Source of the DNA: SIG607 sp045605385
Lineage (GTDB): Bacteria; Bacillota; Clostridia; Oscillospirales; Acutalibacteraceae
NCBI GenBank assembly: GCA_045605385.1
Contig: JAZUPW010000042.1
Span: 1 to 64,000, forward strand
DNA: 64,000 nucleotides
Direction of reading: 5' to 3'
Under the pieces are notes generated by a model. The model was not told where the DNA came from. It ran no database searches and saw nothing but the letters and a program-made list of their open reading frames with translations. Shown in pieces: positions 50,708 to 60,437 of the stretch (position 1 is the stretch's first letter; each line of letters starts with the position of its first letter). Both the position numbers and the translations under genes were made by a program.

Positions 50708-51437
50708 TTAAAACTCCTTGTACTAGATAACGGTAATTATCATTGGTAATGCATGTGCTCAATGTAATAATTTTATCATCAGCAGTTACGTTGGTTTCAC
50801 TACGAGTGTTGCGAATGTAATCTGTCGGATTCTTTGCGGTTTGCAAATAATCTTCAAAAACTTGCTTATCATTAAAATCAAAATAATAAAGCAAGTGTCG
50901 GCTGTCATAACGGTATGCCGAAAAAATTTCATAGGTAAGAATATGTCCTGGTGTATAGATATAAATATACTTGTTTTCATCAAAGAATGTTTTGTCTTTA
51001 AATTTATGAACTGAAGCAAACATTGAACCGTTTTTCATATTATGCCCGTATATAATAGTGTTAGGATCGGAAAAATCGGCATTGTTAAGTCGCTGAATAT
51101 ATATACTGCCCGCAAATTCGTAATCTTTATCAATGTTGTGATTAAGATAATAACTCTCAGGCAGACTTTCGTTTGCTTGCAAAATAGGGTAGTCTACTTT
51201 AGTGTTCGGAATATTTATCCAACCTATAACGTCTTGATTTCTTTCTTTTAAGGTGGTAAAGTCAATAGGATTATCTGGCTTTTCGAGAACAACCTCCGAA
51301 GAAGTATCTGTACTTACGGAAACATCGGGGAGTTTCTGTTCAGGCCTTAAATACGGATATGCAAGATAAACAGCAAGTATAAGGATAGATATTATTAAAA
51401 CAATGAGTGATGTTACAAAAACAACTCTTTTTTTCAT
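50685..51437 (-). CDS. srtB: Class B sortase
   Basis: The 250-aa protein has an N-terminal membrane anchor (VVFVTSLIVLIISILILAV) and the sortase B core: IGWINIPNTKVDYPI, catalytic His in YGHNM, catalytic Cys in TLSTC and Arg in NYRYLVQG. Class B enzymes attach selected proteins to peptidoglycan or assemble pili. No sortase substrate with a clear cell-wall sorting signal is in the window. AGGAG precedes the ATG. Confidence 0.92.
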   Translation of the reverse strand: MKKRVVFVTSLIVLIISILILAVYLAYPYLRPEQKLPDVSVSTDTSSEVVLEKPDNPIDFTTLKERNQDVIGWINIPNTKVDYPILQANESLPESYYLNHNIDKDYEFAGSIYIQRLNNADFSDPNTIIYGHNMKNGSMFASVHKFKDKTFFDENKYIYIYTPGHILTYEIFSAYRYDSRHLLYYFDFNDKQVFEDYLQTAKNPTDYIRNTRSETNVTADDKIITLSTCITNDNYRYLVQGVLIDDIHTK

Positions 51438-51529
51438 AGATTTACTCCTAAAAACAAATATAAATAATTATATACTATAACATAAAATAAGTCAATTTTA
51501 AAAAAAATAAAATTTTTTAAAAAAAGTGC

Positions 51530-51558
51530 TTGACAAATGAAACTATGTGTGTTAATAT
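51530..51558 (+). promoter_or_regulatory. Promoter of the 5S rRNA gene
   Basis: TTGACA at 51530-51535, a 17-bp spacer and TAATAT at 51553-51558, preceded by a very A/T-rich upstream element. Confidence 0.75.
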
Positions 51559-51579
51559 AACAAAGTCGTCGAGAGACAC

Positions 51580-51699
51580 AGTCGGTGTTGATTGGGGTGA
51601 GGGTCCACCTGTTCCCATCCCGAACACAGAAGTTAAGCTCACTTGCGCCGAAAATACTTGGCGGGCAGCCGCCTGGGAAAATAGGTAGATGCCGACACT
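51580..51699 (+). rRNA. rrf: 5S ribosomal RNA, solitary copy
   Basis: The ~120-nt sequence shows the terminal helix (GTCGGTG with GCCGACAC), the loop A-B region GGGTCCACCTGTTCCCATCC, the invariant CCGAACACAGAAGTTAAGC and the loop E/D stem GGTAGATGCC. It has its own promoter and a GAAA-loop terminator and is not next to 16S or 23S genes. Confidence 0.95.
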
Positions 51700-51701
51700 T
51701 G

Positions 51702-51730
51702 AAAAGACAAGCGAAAGCTTGTCTTTTTTC
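51702..51730 (+). terminator. Terminator of the 5S rRNA gene
   Basis: AAAAGACAAGC pairs with GCTTGTCTTTT around a GAAA tetraloop and continues into T. Confidence 0.95.
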
Positions 51731-51799
51731 TTTAATATGATTTTTTTGATATTTTTAAAGAAAGATAAAATACTAAAATAAAAGAAGAAAGGAACACTT

Positions 51800-53296
51800 T
51801 TGCTTATGAGAACAAGCGGTGTATTAATGCCTGTTTTTTCACTTGCAAGTGATTACGGTATAGGTACGTTTGGAAAAGAGGCATATAATTTTGTTGATTT
51901 TTTAAAAACAGCAGGGCAGAGTTATTGGCAGATTCTTCCTATTAATCCCACAAATTATGGTGACAGTCCTTATCAATCATTTTCTTCTTCTGCAGGTAAT
52001 CCGTATTTTATAGACCTCGATTTGCTTGAAAGTGACGGCTTGCTTGAAAAGAAAGATTTTGTTGGCGTGGATTTTGGCAGAGAAGAATCTAAAGTGGATT
52101 ATCAGAAACTTTATGAAAACCGTCTTCCTGTCTTAAGAAAAGCTTATAACCGTTTTAAACTTAATATTCCGCGTGATTACAATGTTTTTTGTGAAGAAAA
52201 CGCTTTTTGGCTTGAAGATTACGCTTTGTTTATGGCAATTAAAGATAACAACGGCGGAAAAAGTTTTCTCTACTGGGATGAATCGCTTCGTTTCAGAAGT
52301 AAAGTTGCATTAGAAAATGCAAAAAAAGATTATAGCGATGACGTTGATTTTTATAAGTTTTTAAATTATATTTTCTATAAACAATGGAATGCTTTAAAAA
52401 CTTATGCCAACAAAAACGGTATAAAGATTATAGGCGATATGCCAATGTATGTTGCGCTTGACAGCGCTGATGTTTGGGGATGTCCCGAACAGTTTTTGCT
52501 TAACAGCAATTTAACACCCGTAAGTGTTGCAGGTTGTCCGCCCGATGCTTTTTCCCATGAAGGTCAACTTTGGGGTAATCCGCTTTATAATTGGGATTTA
52601 ATGGAAAAAGAGGGATTCGCTTGGTGGAAAAAACGAATGAGCGTGGCACTTAAAACTTACGATATTATTCGTATTGACCACTTCCGTGGTTTTGAGTCGT
52701 TTTATTCCGTACCGTACGGTAGCGAAAATGCGGTTAAGGGCAAATGGGTAAAGGGACCTGGTATGAAATTATTCAACAGTCTTACCGAATATTTTGGTAC
52801 TCTTCCCATAATAGCCGAAGATTTAGGTTTCTTAACCAAAGAAGTCCAAAAACTTTTAAGCAATTCTGGTTTTCCGGGCATGAAAGTTCTCCAGTTTGCC
52901 TTTGATTCGCGTGAGGAAAGTGATTATTTACCGCATAATTATATTAAAAATTGCGTGGTGTATACAGGTACTCATGATAACGATACCATAAACGGTTGGT
53001 CTAAAACTGCTCCCAAAGCGGATGTTGAATTTGCTGAAAAATATATGCATTTGGATAAAAACGAAGGTATTAACTGGTGTATGATGCGTACAGCGCTTAT
53101 GAGTGTTGCCGATACCTGTATATTAATGATGCCGGATTTAATGGGCGCGGGCAGTGAAGCGAGAATTAATACCCCCGGAACGTTGGGTGAAAACTGGCGT
53201 TGGCGCATTACAAAGGGCTGTGTTAATGATTGGCTTGCTGGTATACTTTACGAAAACACAAAACTGTATTCGCGCTTACCTTTAGAAGATAAATAA
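51800..53296 (+). CDS. malQ: 4-alpha-glucanotransferase (amylomaltase, GH77)
   Basis: The 498-aa GH77 enzyme starts RTSGVLMPVFSLASDYGIG and carries the catalytic nucleophile region (IRIDHFRGFESF), the acid/base region IAEDLGFLT, and THDNDTINGW. It rearranges alpha-1,4-glucans in maltodextrin or glycogen metabolism. TTG 51800 has the best spacing from AAAGGA; ATG 51806 is an alternative. It stands alone, without other mal genes. Confidence 0.93.
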   Translation: MLMRTSGVLMPVFSLASDYGIGTFGKEAYNFVDFLKTAGQSYWQILPINPTNYGDSPYQSFSSSAGNPYFIDLDLLESDGLLEKKDFVGVDFGREESKVDYQKLYENRLPVLRKAYNRFKLNIPRDYNVFCEENAFWLEDYALFMAIKDNNGGKSFLYWDESLRFRSKVALENAKKDYSDDVDFYKFLNYIFYKQWNALKTYANKNGIKIIGDMPMYVALDSADVWGCPEQFLLNSNLTPVSVAGCPPDAFSHEGQLWGNPLYNWDLMEKEGFAWWKKRMSVALKTYDIIRIDHFRGFESFYSVPYGSENAVKGKWVKGPGMKLFNSLTEYFGTLPIIAEDLGFLTKEVQKLLSNSGFPGMKVLQFAFDSREESDYLPHNYIKNCVVYTGTHDNDTINGWSKTAPKADVEFAEKYMHLDKNEGINWCMMRTALMSVADTCILMMPDLMGAGSEARINTPGTLGENWRWRITKGCVNDWLAGILYENTKLYSRLPLEDK

Positions 53297-53301
53297 TATT
53301 T

Positions 53302-53333
53302 TACGCCTTGGTTAAAACTAAGGCGTATTTTTA
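53302..53333 (+). terminator. Terminator of malQ
   Basis: TACGCCTT pairs with AAGGCGTA and is followed by TTTTT. Confidence 0.85.
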
Positions 53334-53337
53334 TATA

Positions 53338-53366
53338 TTGATTTTTTTTATGGACAAATGTATAAT
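53338..53366 (+). promoter_or_regulatory. Promoter of the LRR-dockerin-BMP gene
   Basis: TTGATT at 53338-53343, a 17-bp spacer and TATAAT at 53361-53366. Confidence 0.7.
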
Positions 53367-53397
53367 ATAGTTATTAATACTTTAGGGGGATTTTGGT

Positions 53398-56280
53398 ATG
53401 AAAAAACTCTTAGCAATTGTTTTAACATTAACGCTTGTTTTATGTTGTGTGCCTTTTGGCTTTACTGCAAATGCTGCTTCAAGCGGTATAACAGGAGATT
53501 GTACATGGGCGCTTAACGGTACGGTGCTTACCATTAGCGGAAGTGGTGAGACAGGTAACTATTATTGGGATGAAACCCCATGGGGATATGATATTACCGA
53601 AGTGATTGTTGAAGACGGTGTTACATATCTTGGAGACAGAATTTTTGCCGACTGTACAAAACTTTCAAAAGTTACTTTAGGCAAAGATTTAAAAACAATA
53701 AGAATGAACGCTTTTGAATACTGTGAATCGCTTGAAAGTATTGAAATTCCTGACGGAATTGTTGATATTGGTACTGAGGCGTTTTATTGCACGGGCATTT
53801 ATAATAATGAAGATAATTGGGAAGACGGTGCGCTTTATATTGGTAAACATTTAATTTGCACCCAAGCAGATAATTTACCAAACGAGTATTCTGTTAAAGA
53901 AGGCACTTTAACTATTGCACACAGCGCTTTTGAAGATTGTAGCGATTTAACTTATATTTATATTCCCGAAAGTGTTGTTAATATTGGTGCCGACACATTT
54001 TACAACTGTAAAAATTTAACAGAAATTAACATTCCAAGCAGTGTTGAATATATCGGTTCCAATGCTTTTTATAATTGCAAATCTATTGAAAACGTATATA
54101 TTGCTGATTTAGGCGCTTGGTGTAATACCGAATTAATTAACTATGAATCAATACCATTTAATTATAATCCAAATGTTTATATTAACGGGGTACTTGTTGA
54201 AGGTGAATTGGTAATCCCAGATGATATTTATTCTATTTCTGCTTATACTTTTTATGGATTAGATTCTATTACAAGTGTTGTTTTAGGAGATTCGGTTGAA
54301 TTTATAGGCCAAGAGGCTTTTGCTGATTGTGAAAAGTTAGTAAGTATTTCTATGCCGGAAGGTATGGAGATAATTGAATATAGGGCTTTTTATGCTTGCG
54401 ATTTGCTTGAAAGCATTAATATTCCAAATTCAGTTACTTACGTAGGTCAAATGGCTTTTGACGGTACTGCATATTTTGAAAATGAATCTAATTGGGAAAA
54501 CGGCGTATTTTATACAGGCAGACATTTATATAAGGCAAAATATAACGAAGTAATAGGGGAGTACACCGTAAAAGATGGCACTTTGACAATAGTTGAAAGA
54601 GCTTTTTCCGGTAATCAGGAAATCACTTCTGTTATTATTCCTGAGGGTGTTACAACAATTGATTACGACGCTTTCTGCTATTGCCCAAAACTTACATCGG
54701 TTACTTTACCGAAAAGTGTTACTTTAATTGGCGAATATGCATTTGACGATTGCGATGCGCTTATAGACGTTTACTACGGTGGAACTGTGGAAGACAGAGA
54801 AAATATTTTTATTTGTGAAAACAATTCGCCTTTAATGAGTGCATCATGGCATTACGATGACAAAACTGTAACCGAAATTGTGCCGGGTGACGTTAACGGG
54901 GACAGCGTTATGAACGTTTCGGATTTAGCGCAACTAAAAAAACTTCTTGCAGGACTTTTAAGTGAAGTTGAAATTGAAAACCTTAATGCCGATATTGATG
55001 GTAACGGTACGGTTAATGCGGGCGATTTAGCGCTTCTTAAAAAGGCAATTGCGGGTCTTGCTTCTTTAGATACTCCTGATAATGATGACGGCAATGATGA
55101 TGAACCTACACAGCCTGAAACTTCAGAACTGCCGCTTGATGAAGTGCCGCTTAATATTGATTATAAAGTTGCCGATGATTTTAAAATTGGTGTAATTTGC
55201 CTGCATGATGAGTTGTCAACCTATGATGCTAATTTTATTAACGGCATAAACAAGGTAAAAACAGCGCTGAATTTAAACGATGATCAGGTTGTTTTAAAAA
55301 CTAATATTCCTGAATCTCACGAATGTTATACTGCGGCTAAAGAACTTGCTGAAATGGGTTGCGACATAGTTTTTGCTGATTCTTACGGTCATGAAAACTT
55401 TATGCTTAAGGCTGCAAAAGAGTTCCCTGACGTTGAATTCTGTCACGCTACAGGGGTAATGGCGCATACCATAGGTCTTGATAACTTCCATAATGCCTTT
55501 GCCAAAATTCACGAGGGCCGTTATTTAACAGGTGTTGCGGCAGGAATGAAACTTAATGAATTGATAAAGAATGGTACGATAAATGCTGACAATGCAAGGA
55601 TTGGTTTTGTTGGTGCATTTAATTTTGCCGAGTGTATTTCTGCTCAAACTGCATTCTATTTAGGCGCAAAATCTGTTTGTCCTACCGCAATTATGGACGT
55701 ACAATACATATATTCCTGGTATGACGTTGAAAGGGAAAAAGAAGCCGCTGAATACCTTATTAGAAACGGTTGTGCGGTTATCAGCCAGTATTCTGATTCT
55801 ATAGGTGCACCTATGGCTTGTGAGGCTGCAGGAGTAGCAAACTTCGGTTATAACGTTGATTATACTAAAGAATGCCCGAACACTTTTGTACTTTCAACAA
55901 ATATTGATTGGTCGCACTACTTTAATTATATTATCGGTTGTGTTGTTAAAGGCGAAGAAATTGCTGTTGACTGGGCAGGCGGTATAGACGAGGGCGCGGT
56001 TGTTCTTTCTGCAATTAATTCTAAAGTTGCCGCTAAAGCAACATTAGAGGCTGTAAGAGAAAAAGCAACTGCACTTACTAAAGGCGTAATTAATGTATTT
56101 GATACTAAAAATATAACTGTAAACGGTAATAAAATAAATTCTTACATAGCAGACGTTGACTTTGATATCAATTTTGTTCCCGAAACCGAAGTGGTTGAAA
56201 ACGGTGTGATTTACGAATCTACAAAACGAAGTGCTCCATATTTCGATTTAAAAATAGATGGTATTACAATTAAAAATTAA
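53398..56280 (+). CDS. Secreted LRR-dockerin-BMP (substrate-binding) fusion protein
   Basis: The 960-aa protein has a signal peptide (KKLLAIVLTLTLVLCCVPF, cleavage near ANAA). BspA/LRR_5 repeats cover residues about 50-485. A complete type I dockerin lies at about 494-554 (GDVNGDSVMNVSDLAQLKKL and DIDGNGTVNAGDLALLKKAI), followed by an acidic linker (DNDDGNDDEPTQPETSE). Residues about 594-955 form a basic-membrane-protein/PnrA-like binding domain (KIGVICLHDEL, GCDIVFADSYGHE, YLTGVAAGMKL, IGFVGAFNF). BMP domains usually belong to lipoprotein receptors for nucleosides. Placing one behind a dockerin in a single secreted chain is unusual. The frame is uninterrupted, with no sign of an assembly join. 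Confidence 0.9.
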   Translation: MKKLLAIVLTLTLVLCCVPFGFTANAASSGITGDCTWALNGTVLTISGSGETGNYYWDETPWGYDITEVIVEDGVTYLGDRIFADCTKLSKVTLGKDLKTIRMNAFEYCESLESIEIPDGIVDIGTEAFYCTGIYNNEDNWEDGALYIGKHLICTQADNLPNEYSVKEGTLTIAHSAFEDCSDLTYIYIPESVVNIGADTFYNCKNLTEINIPSSVEYIGSNAFYNCKSIENVYIADLGAWCNTELINYESIPFNYNPNVYINGVLVEGELVIPDDIYSISAYTFYGLDSITSVVLGDSVEFIGQEAFADCEKLVSISMPEGMEIIEYRAFYACDLLESINIPNSVTYVGQMAFDGTAYFENESNWENGVFYTGRHLYKAKYNEVIGEYTVKDGTLTIVERAFSGNQEITSVIIPEGVTTIDYDAFCYCPKLTSVTLPKSVTLIGEYAFDDCDALIDVYYGGTVEDRENIFICENNSPLMSASWHYDDKTVTEIVPGDVNGDSVMNVSDLAQLKKLLAGLLSEVEIENLNADIDGNGTVNAGDLALLKKAIAGLASLDTPDNDDGNDDEPTQPETSELPLDEVPLNIDYKVADDFKIGVICLHDELSTYDANFINGINKVKTALNLNDDQVVLKTNIPESHECYTAAKELAEMGCDIVFADSYGHENFMLKAAKEFPDVEFCHATGVMAHTIGLDNFHNAFAKIHEGRYLTGVAAGMKLNELIKNGTINADNARIGFVGAFNFAECISAQTAFYLGAKSVCPTAIMDVQYIYSWYDVEREKEAAEYLIRNGCAVISQYSDSIGAPMACEAAGVANFGYNVDYTKECPNTFVLSTNIDWSHYFNYIIGCVVKGEEIAVDWAGGIDEGAVVLSAINSKVAAKATLEAVREKATALTKGVINVFDTKNITVNGNKINSYIADVDFDINFVPETEVVENGVIYESTKRSAPYFDLKIDGITIKN

Positions 56281-56299
56281 AATAGTTTTAAAAATGTAT

Positions 56300-56333
56300 C
56301 AGGGCGAAGTAAACGCTTCGCCCTGAGTTTTTT
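56300..56333 (+). terminator. Terminator of the LRR-dockerin-BMP gene
   Basis: CAGGGCGAAG pairs with CTTCGCCCTG and is followed by a T run. It also lies just past the convergent dpaB stop. Confidence 0.92.
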
Positions 56334-56907
56334 ATATAGCCAATAACGGTTGCAGTTGTTTTCCGTTTAAAGCATATTCAATTGTTTGCGGTATTTTTTC
56401 AAATATTGAAATCAGCGACGTGGATTTTTTTATAGCGTCATCCTGCGCAAAGGGAACAAAATAAACATTTTTTGTGTTAAGCAATAAACCAATGTTCTTT
56501 GCCGAAGCAGAAAGCGCATCGTTTGTGGCAATGCACAGTACAACAGGCCGTTCGTTTCTTAAGTGTGCCTTTACAGCCATTGTAACCGAAGAATCGGTAA
56601 TACCGTTGGCAATTTTCCCAAGCGTGTTTCCCGTGCAAGGGGATACAACCAAGATATCAAGTAAACGCTTAGGACCAATCGGCTCGGCTTGTATTACTGT
56701 GTGTACAATTTCTTTTTTGGTAATTTCTTCAACCTGTGCTTGTAATTCTTTATGGTTTGTGAATCTTGTATCGCTGTTATATACAATATCAGACATTATA
56801 GGCGTTATATCGGCGCCTAATTCACTTAAATTTTTCAATTGTTTCAGTGATTCGGCTATCGTGCAAAACGAACCGCACATAGCATATCCCAAGCGTATTC
56901 CTTTCAT
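56332..56907 (-). CDS. dpaB: Dipicolinate synthase subunit B
   Basis: The 191-aa protein is a flavoprotein of the SpoVFB/DpaB type (GYAMCGSFCTI, LVVSPCTGNTLGKIANGITD, NDALSASAKNIG). With DpaA it makes dipicolinic acid from a lysine-pathway intermediate in the mother cell. Its ATG overlaps the dpaA stop (ATGA), and GAGGAG precedes it. The frame is intact. Confidence 0.93.
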   Translation of the reverse strand: MKGIRLGYAMCGSFCTIAESLKQLKNLSELGADITPIMSDIVYNSDTRFTNHKELQAQVEEITKKEIVHTVIQAEPIGPKRLLDILVVSPCTGNTLGKIANGITDSSVTMAVKAHLRNERPVVLCIATNDALSASAKNIGLLLNTKNVYFVPFAQDDAIKKSTSLISIFEKIPQTIEYALNGKQLQPLLAI

Positions 56908-57758
56908 ATTTTCTCCTCGTTTGTATCAGCCAAATCCGTTAAAATTTTGTATTGGCTATCCTTAAATAGTTGGTTTTCGTATAATATATTAAGCACTGTT
57001 TGCGAAATAATTTGCCCTGCGGTTATAAAGGCAGTTTTGCCAGGTAATGACGGTGCTTCTAAAAACTTAATGTTGTTTTCAATAACTGCTTTTTTATCGA
57101 AACCCGCATTGGCTGTGGCAAGTTCAACAAATAAAGTGTCTTTTCGTGCATTTTTAAGCACTTCGTTATTAAATACTTCTGCTTCTACCGTGTTGAACAC
57201 AATATCAAATTTACTTATATGTTCACTTAATCGGTAGGTGTTTATCTTTTTAATTCCGTGACAATCAAGCAGTGAAAAATCTGTATTATTTCTTGCCGAA
57301 ACGTATAAATCACAACCAAAAGAAGTTAAGCGAGAAACAAGTATTTTACCAACTCTGCCGTAACCGCATACTAATACTTTTGCGTTCCAAAGCGTAATGT
57401 CGGTATTATTTATTGCAAGGCTTATAGCACCTTCCGCCGTTGGTACTGCATTGTAATATGCAAAATCATCGCGTTTAATAATATCCGTTACGTATTCATT
57501 ATCAAAAACGCCGCCTATTACAAGACGCGCATATTTAAGTTTCGGTAAAATTTCTTCAAGACAAACGGGTTCTCCGTTAGGTCCTGTGTTTAAATGTATT
57601 CGGTCGCGGGTAACGGGAATAGGCAAAATAACAATATCGTTTTTTGTGAATTTAGTGCTTAAAGTTTTATAAAATGAAACACTAAACCCTTTTTTCTTTA
57701 AAATTTCAGCCATAACAGTAAATCTTTTATCGGTACTAACTATAACAATATTGTACAT
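56904..57758 (-). CDS. dpaA: Dipicolinate synthase subunit A
   Basis: ATG 57758 after GGGGTGG gives the family start MYNIVIVSTDKRF; the longer frame crosses a hairpin. The 284-aa protein has an N-terminal Rossmann-like part (DIVILPIPVTRD) and a nucleotide-binding part (VLVCGYGRVGKIL) and ends in a helical tail. It is the dehydrogenase-like subunit of dipicolinate synthase. The genome therefore still makes dipicolinate, the ligand that SpoVAD carries into spores. Confidence 0.93.
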   Translation of the reverse strand: MYNIVIVSTDKRFTVMAEILKKKGFSVSFYKTLSTKFTKNDIVILPIPVTRDRIHLNTGPNGEPVCLEEILPKLKYARLVIGGVFDNEYVTDIIKRDDFAYYNAVPTAEGAISLAINNTDITLWNAKVLVCGYGRVGKILVSRLTSFGCDLYVSARNNTDFSLLDCHGIKKINTYRLSEHISKFDIVFNTVEAEVFNNEVLKNARKDTLFVELATANAGFDKKAVIENNIKFLEAPSLPGKTAFITAGQIISQTVLNILYENQLFKDSQYKILTDLADTNEEKI

Positions 57759-57773
57759 TTTTCCACCCCAAAA

Positions 57774-57828
57774 TAAAACACCACAGAATAATAGGTAATT
57801 TGTATTTACCACTATTATTCTATGGTGT
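57774..57828 (-). terminator. Long hairpin terminator after cca
   Basis: ACACCACAGAATAATAG (57778-57794) pairs with CTATTATTCTATGGTGT (57812-57828) with one mismatch, extended by GGTAA/TTACC. On the minus strand it is followed by TTTTATTTT, just before the dpaA ribosome site. Confidence 0.8.
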
Positions 57829-57841
57829 AATTAAATTTTTG

Positions 57842-58975
57842 TTACGGTTTAATTAAATTAATTAAATGTTCCTTAGTGTTTAATTTCGGGTTTTCTATAA
57901 CAAAATCACTTAATTGGTGTAATATTTCACCTATTGTATTACCGCTAAACCCAAGGTTGATTAAATCGTTACCGTCAATTGCTAAATGAGAAATTAAATA
58001 AGGTTCTTTATTATTTAATACTTCATCAACAATTCTTGAGTCTTGATTTAAAAGAATTAAGGCATCTTTAGTTTCTGTTTCGCCGAAGTCACGCATACAC
58101 TTTTTAATTTGCGTAGTGCTTTTGGTTTCTTCGTTCAGAACACTGAAAATGTTTTTGCAGTATTTTTTTAAATCGTTATCGGTTTTTAACAGTTCGCAAA
58201 GCGCAACGGCATTTATATTATTATGTTTGCAAAAGTAAGCAAGTCGCAGTTCTTTTCGTTTTTCAAGTTTATCAATTCCTATAAAATTTGCCTTTTCAAT
58301 TCCTATAAAAGAAAAGGCGCTTTCTTGGAACAGGGGGGCAGCGTTTGTTGGAAAATCACTACATAAAATTTTAAAAAATTCTGTGGCAATACGTTCACGG
58401 CTGATTTTTTCAAGTAAATACGATTTTTCTAAAGCGCTTTTTAAGGTGTATTCTTCAATATTAAATCCCAAAACACTTGAAAAACGAAAAAGTCTTAAAA
58501 TTCTTAAGGCATCTTCGGTAAATCTTAAATCTGCATTACCTACAGCCCGCAAAGTTTTATTGTTAAGATCCTCAATACCGCCGAAAACATCTAAAATTCC
58601 ACGTTCAAAATGATATGCAAGTGCATTTACGGTAAAATCGCGTCGTGATAAATCTTCTTTTATATCACTGACAAATTCTACTTTTTCAGGGCTTCGGTGA
58701 TTTTTATAATCACCGTCGGTTCGGTAGGTGGTGACTTCATAAGGGGTATTATTTATTAAAACGGTTACCGTTCCGTGTTTTAAACCTGTGTCAATTGTTT
58801 TAGAAAATAGTTTTTTTACATTTTCAGCGGGGCAGGAAGTGGCAATATCGTAGTCAAGCGGTGTTTTATTTAGTAACATATCTCTTACACAACCGCCAAC
58901 ACACCAGGCCTCAAATCCTGCGTTTTCTAGGGTTAATATTATATTTTTCGGTTCTTGCGGCAGTGAAAATTGCAT
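57842..58975 (-). CDS. cca: CCA tRNA nucleotidyltransferase
   Basis: The 377-aa class II nucleotidyltransferase shows GGCVRDMLLNKTPLDYDIAT with catalytic aspartates, the RRDFTVNALAY motif and the ATP/CTP-selecting EDALRILRLFRFSS region, followed by a helical C-terminus. It adds or repairs the tRNA 3' CCA. There is no HD domain. AGGAG precedes the ATG. Confidence 0.93.
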   Translation of the reverse strand: MQFSLPQEPKNIILTLENAGFEAWCVGGCVRDMLLNKTPLDYDIATSCPAENVKKLFSKTIDTGLKHGTVTVLINNTPYEVTTYRTDGDYKNHRSPEKVEFVSDIKEDLSRRDFTVNALAYHFERGILDVFGGIEDLNNKTLRAVGNADLRFTEDALRILRLFRFSSVLGFNIEEYTLKSALEKSYLLEKISRERIATEFFKILCSDFPTNAAPLFQESAFSFIGIEKANFIGIDKLEKRKELRLAYFCKHNNINAVALCELLKTDNDLKKYCKNIFSVLNEETKSTTQIKKCMRDFGETETKDALILLNQDSRIVDEVLNNKEPYLISHLAIDGNDLINLGFSGNTIGEILHQLSDFVIENPKLNTKEHLINLIKP

Positions 58976-59066
58976 ATTTTTCTCCTAAATTTAAAATTAT
59001 TGTTTATTTTTTCATCAAAAAGCAATATAATAAAGATTAATAAAAGAAATTTAAGGGTGGTCACTT

Positions 59067-60437
59067 ATGAAACAATTAAGAAATGAAGATAAAATTCTAA
59101 GTGAAGTAAAAAAGATTCATATGATAGGAATTGGCGGTTCGGGTATGTGTCCGCTTGCTGAAATACTTCATAGCAAGGGATATATTTTAACGGGTTCCGA
59201 TAACAATGAAAGTGATCCTTTAAAAAGAATAAAAGCTTTAGGTATAAAAGTTGTTATGGGACATTTTGCAGAAAGTGTGCACGGTGCTGAACTTGTTGTG
59301 TATTCTGCCGCCATTTCAAAAGATAATCCAGAACTTGTTGAAGCGGAGAAACTTGGTATTCCAACAATGGAGCGTTCCCACCTTTTGGGCGCCTTAACAA
59401 GATATTATGATAACGTAATCGGTGTATGCGGAACACACGGTAAAACTTCTGTTTCTTCAATGATAACACAAATTCTTGTTTTAAACAAGAAAAATCCTAC
59501 GGCAGTTATCGGCGGATATCTTCCGCTTATAAAATCGAACGGTATTGCCGGCAACAGCGAAACAATGGTTTGCGAGTCTTGTGAATTTGTAGATACGTTT
59601 TTACAAATGTCACCTGATATTTCGGTTTTGCTTAATATTGATAATGACCACCTTGATTATTTTAAAACAATGGATAATCTTGTTGCTTCTTTCAATAAAT
59701 TTGTCGGTATGTCTAAAATGTGTTTTGTAAACGGTGATGATACTTTAGCGGTTAAAGCAACAAACGGTATTACTGCCGAAATTGTTACGTTCGGTTTTGG
59801 TGATAGTAACAATTATCGCGCAGTCAATATCAAACCCGCAAAGCAGGGTTACGCTTATGATATTTATAAGGGAAACGTCAAAAAGGGAAGTATTGAACTT
59901 AAAATCCCAGGTAAACATAACTGTTTAAACAGCCTTGCCGCATTTGCCGTGTGTGATACTTTAGGCGTAGATGCAAAAGGTATTATTGATGCATTAGAAA
60001 TATTTACCGGTGCGGGCAGACGTTTTCAGTTTATCGGTGAATTTGGCGAAGGTTTTATGCTTGCTGATGATTATGCGCATCATCCAACAGAAATAAAGGC
60101 AACCCTTAATGCCGCAAAAGAACTGCCGTACAACCGCGTTGTATGTGTTTTTCAACCCTTTACTTTTTCGCGTACTGCATTGCTTAAAGATGAGTTTATT
60201 GAAGCGCTTTCTGTAGCCGATGAAGTTGTACTTACTTCTATTATGGGATCGCGTGAAGTAAACACTTACGGTATTTCTTCCGAAGATATTGCAAGCAGCC
60301 TTAAAAACAGCAAAGTTATAGACGGCTTTGAAAACATTGCCAATTATATTTTAAAAACCTGTAAATCGGGCGATATTGTTATTACAATGGGTGGCGGTGA
60401 TATTTATAAAGTGTGCCACGTTATAGAGGAAAAATAA
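59067..60437 (+). CDS. murC: UDP-N-acetylmuramate-L-alanine ligase
   Basis: The 456-aa Mur ligase has the N-terminal nucleotide-binding loop (GIGGSGMCPLAEIL), the ATP P-loop (GTHGKTSVSSMI) and the C-terminal ADDYAHHPTEIKATL motif specific to MurC. It adds L-alanine to UDP-MurNAc in peptidoglycan synthesis. The ribosome site GGTGGTCAC is an extended match to 16S rRNA. The next gene starts directly at its stop. Confidence 0.95.
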   Translation: MKQLRNEDKILSEVKKIHMIGIGGSGMCPLAEILHSKGYILTGSDNNESDPLKRIKALGIKVVMGHFAESVHGAELVVYSAAISKDNPELVEAEKLGIPTMERSHLLGALTRYYDNVIGVCGTHGKTSVSSMITQILVLNKKNPTAVIGGYLPLIKSNGIAGNSETMVCESCEFVDTFLQMSPDISVLLNIDNDHLDYFKTMDNLVASFNKFVGMSKMCFVNGDDTLAVKATNGITAEIVTFGFGDSNNYRAVNIKPAKQGYAYDIYKGNVKKGSIELKIPGKHNCLNSLAAFAVCDTLGVDAKGIIDALEIFTGAGRRFQFIGEFGEGFMLADDYAHHPTEIKATLNAAKELPYNRVVCVFQPFTFSRTALLKDEFIEALSVADEVVLTSIMGSREVNTYGISSEDIASSLKNSKVIDGFENIANYILKTCKSGDIVITMGGGDIYKVCHVIEEK

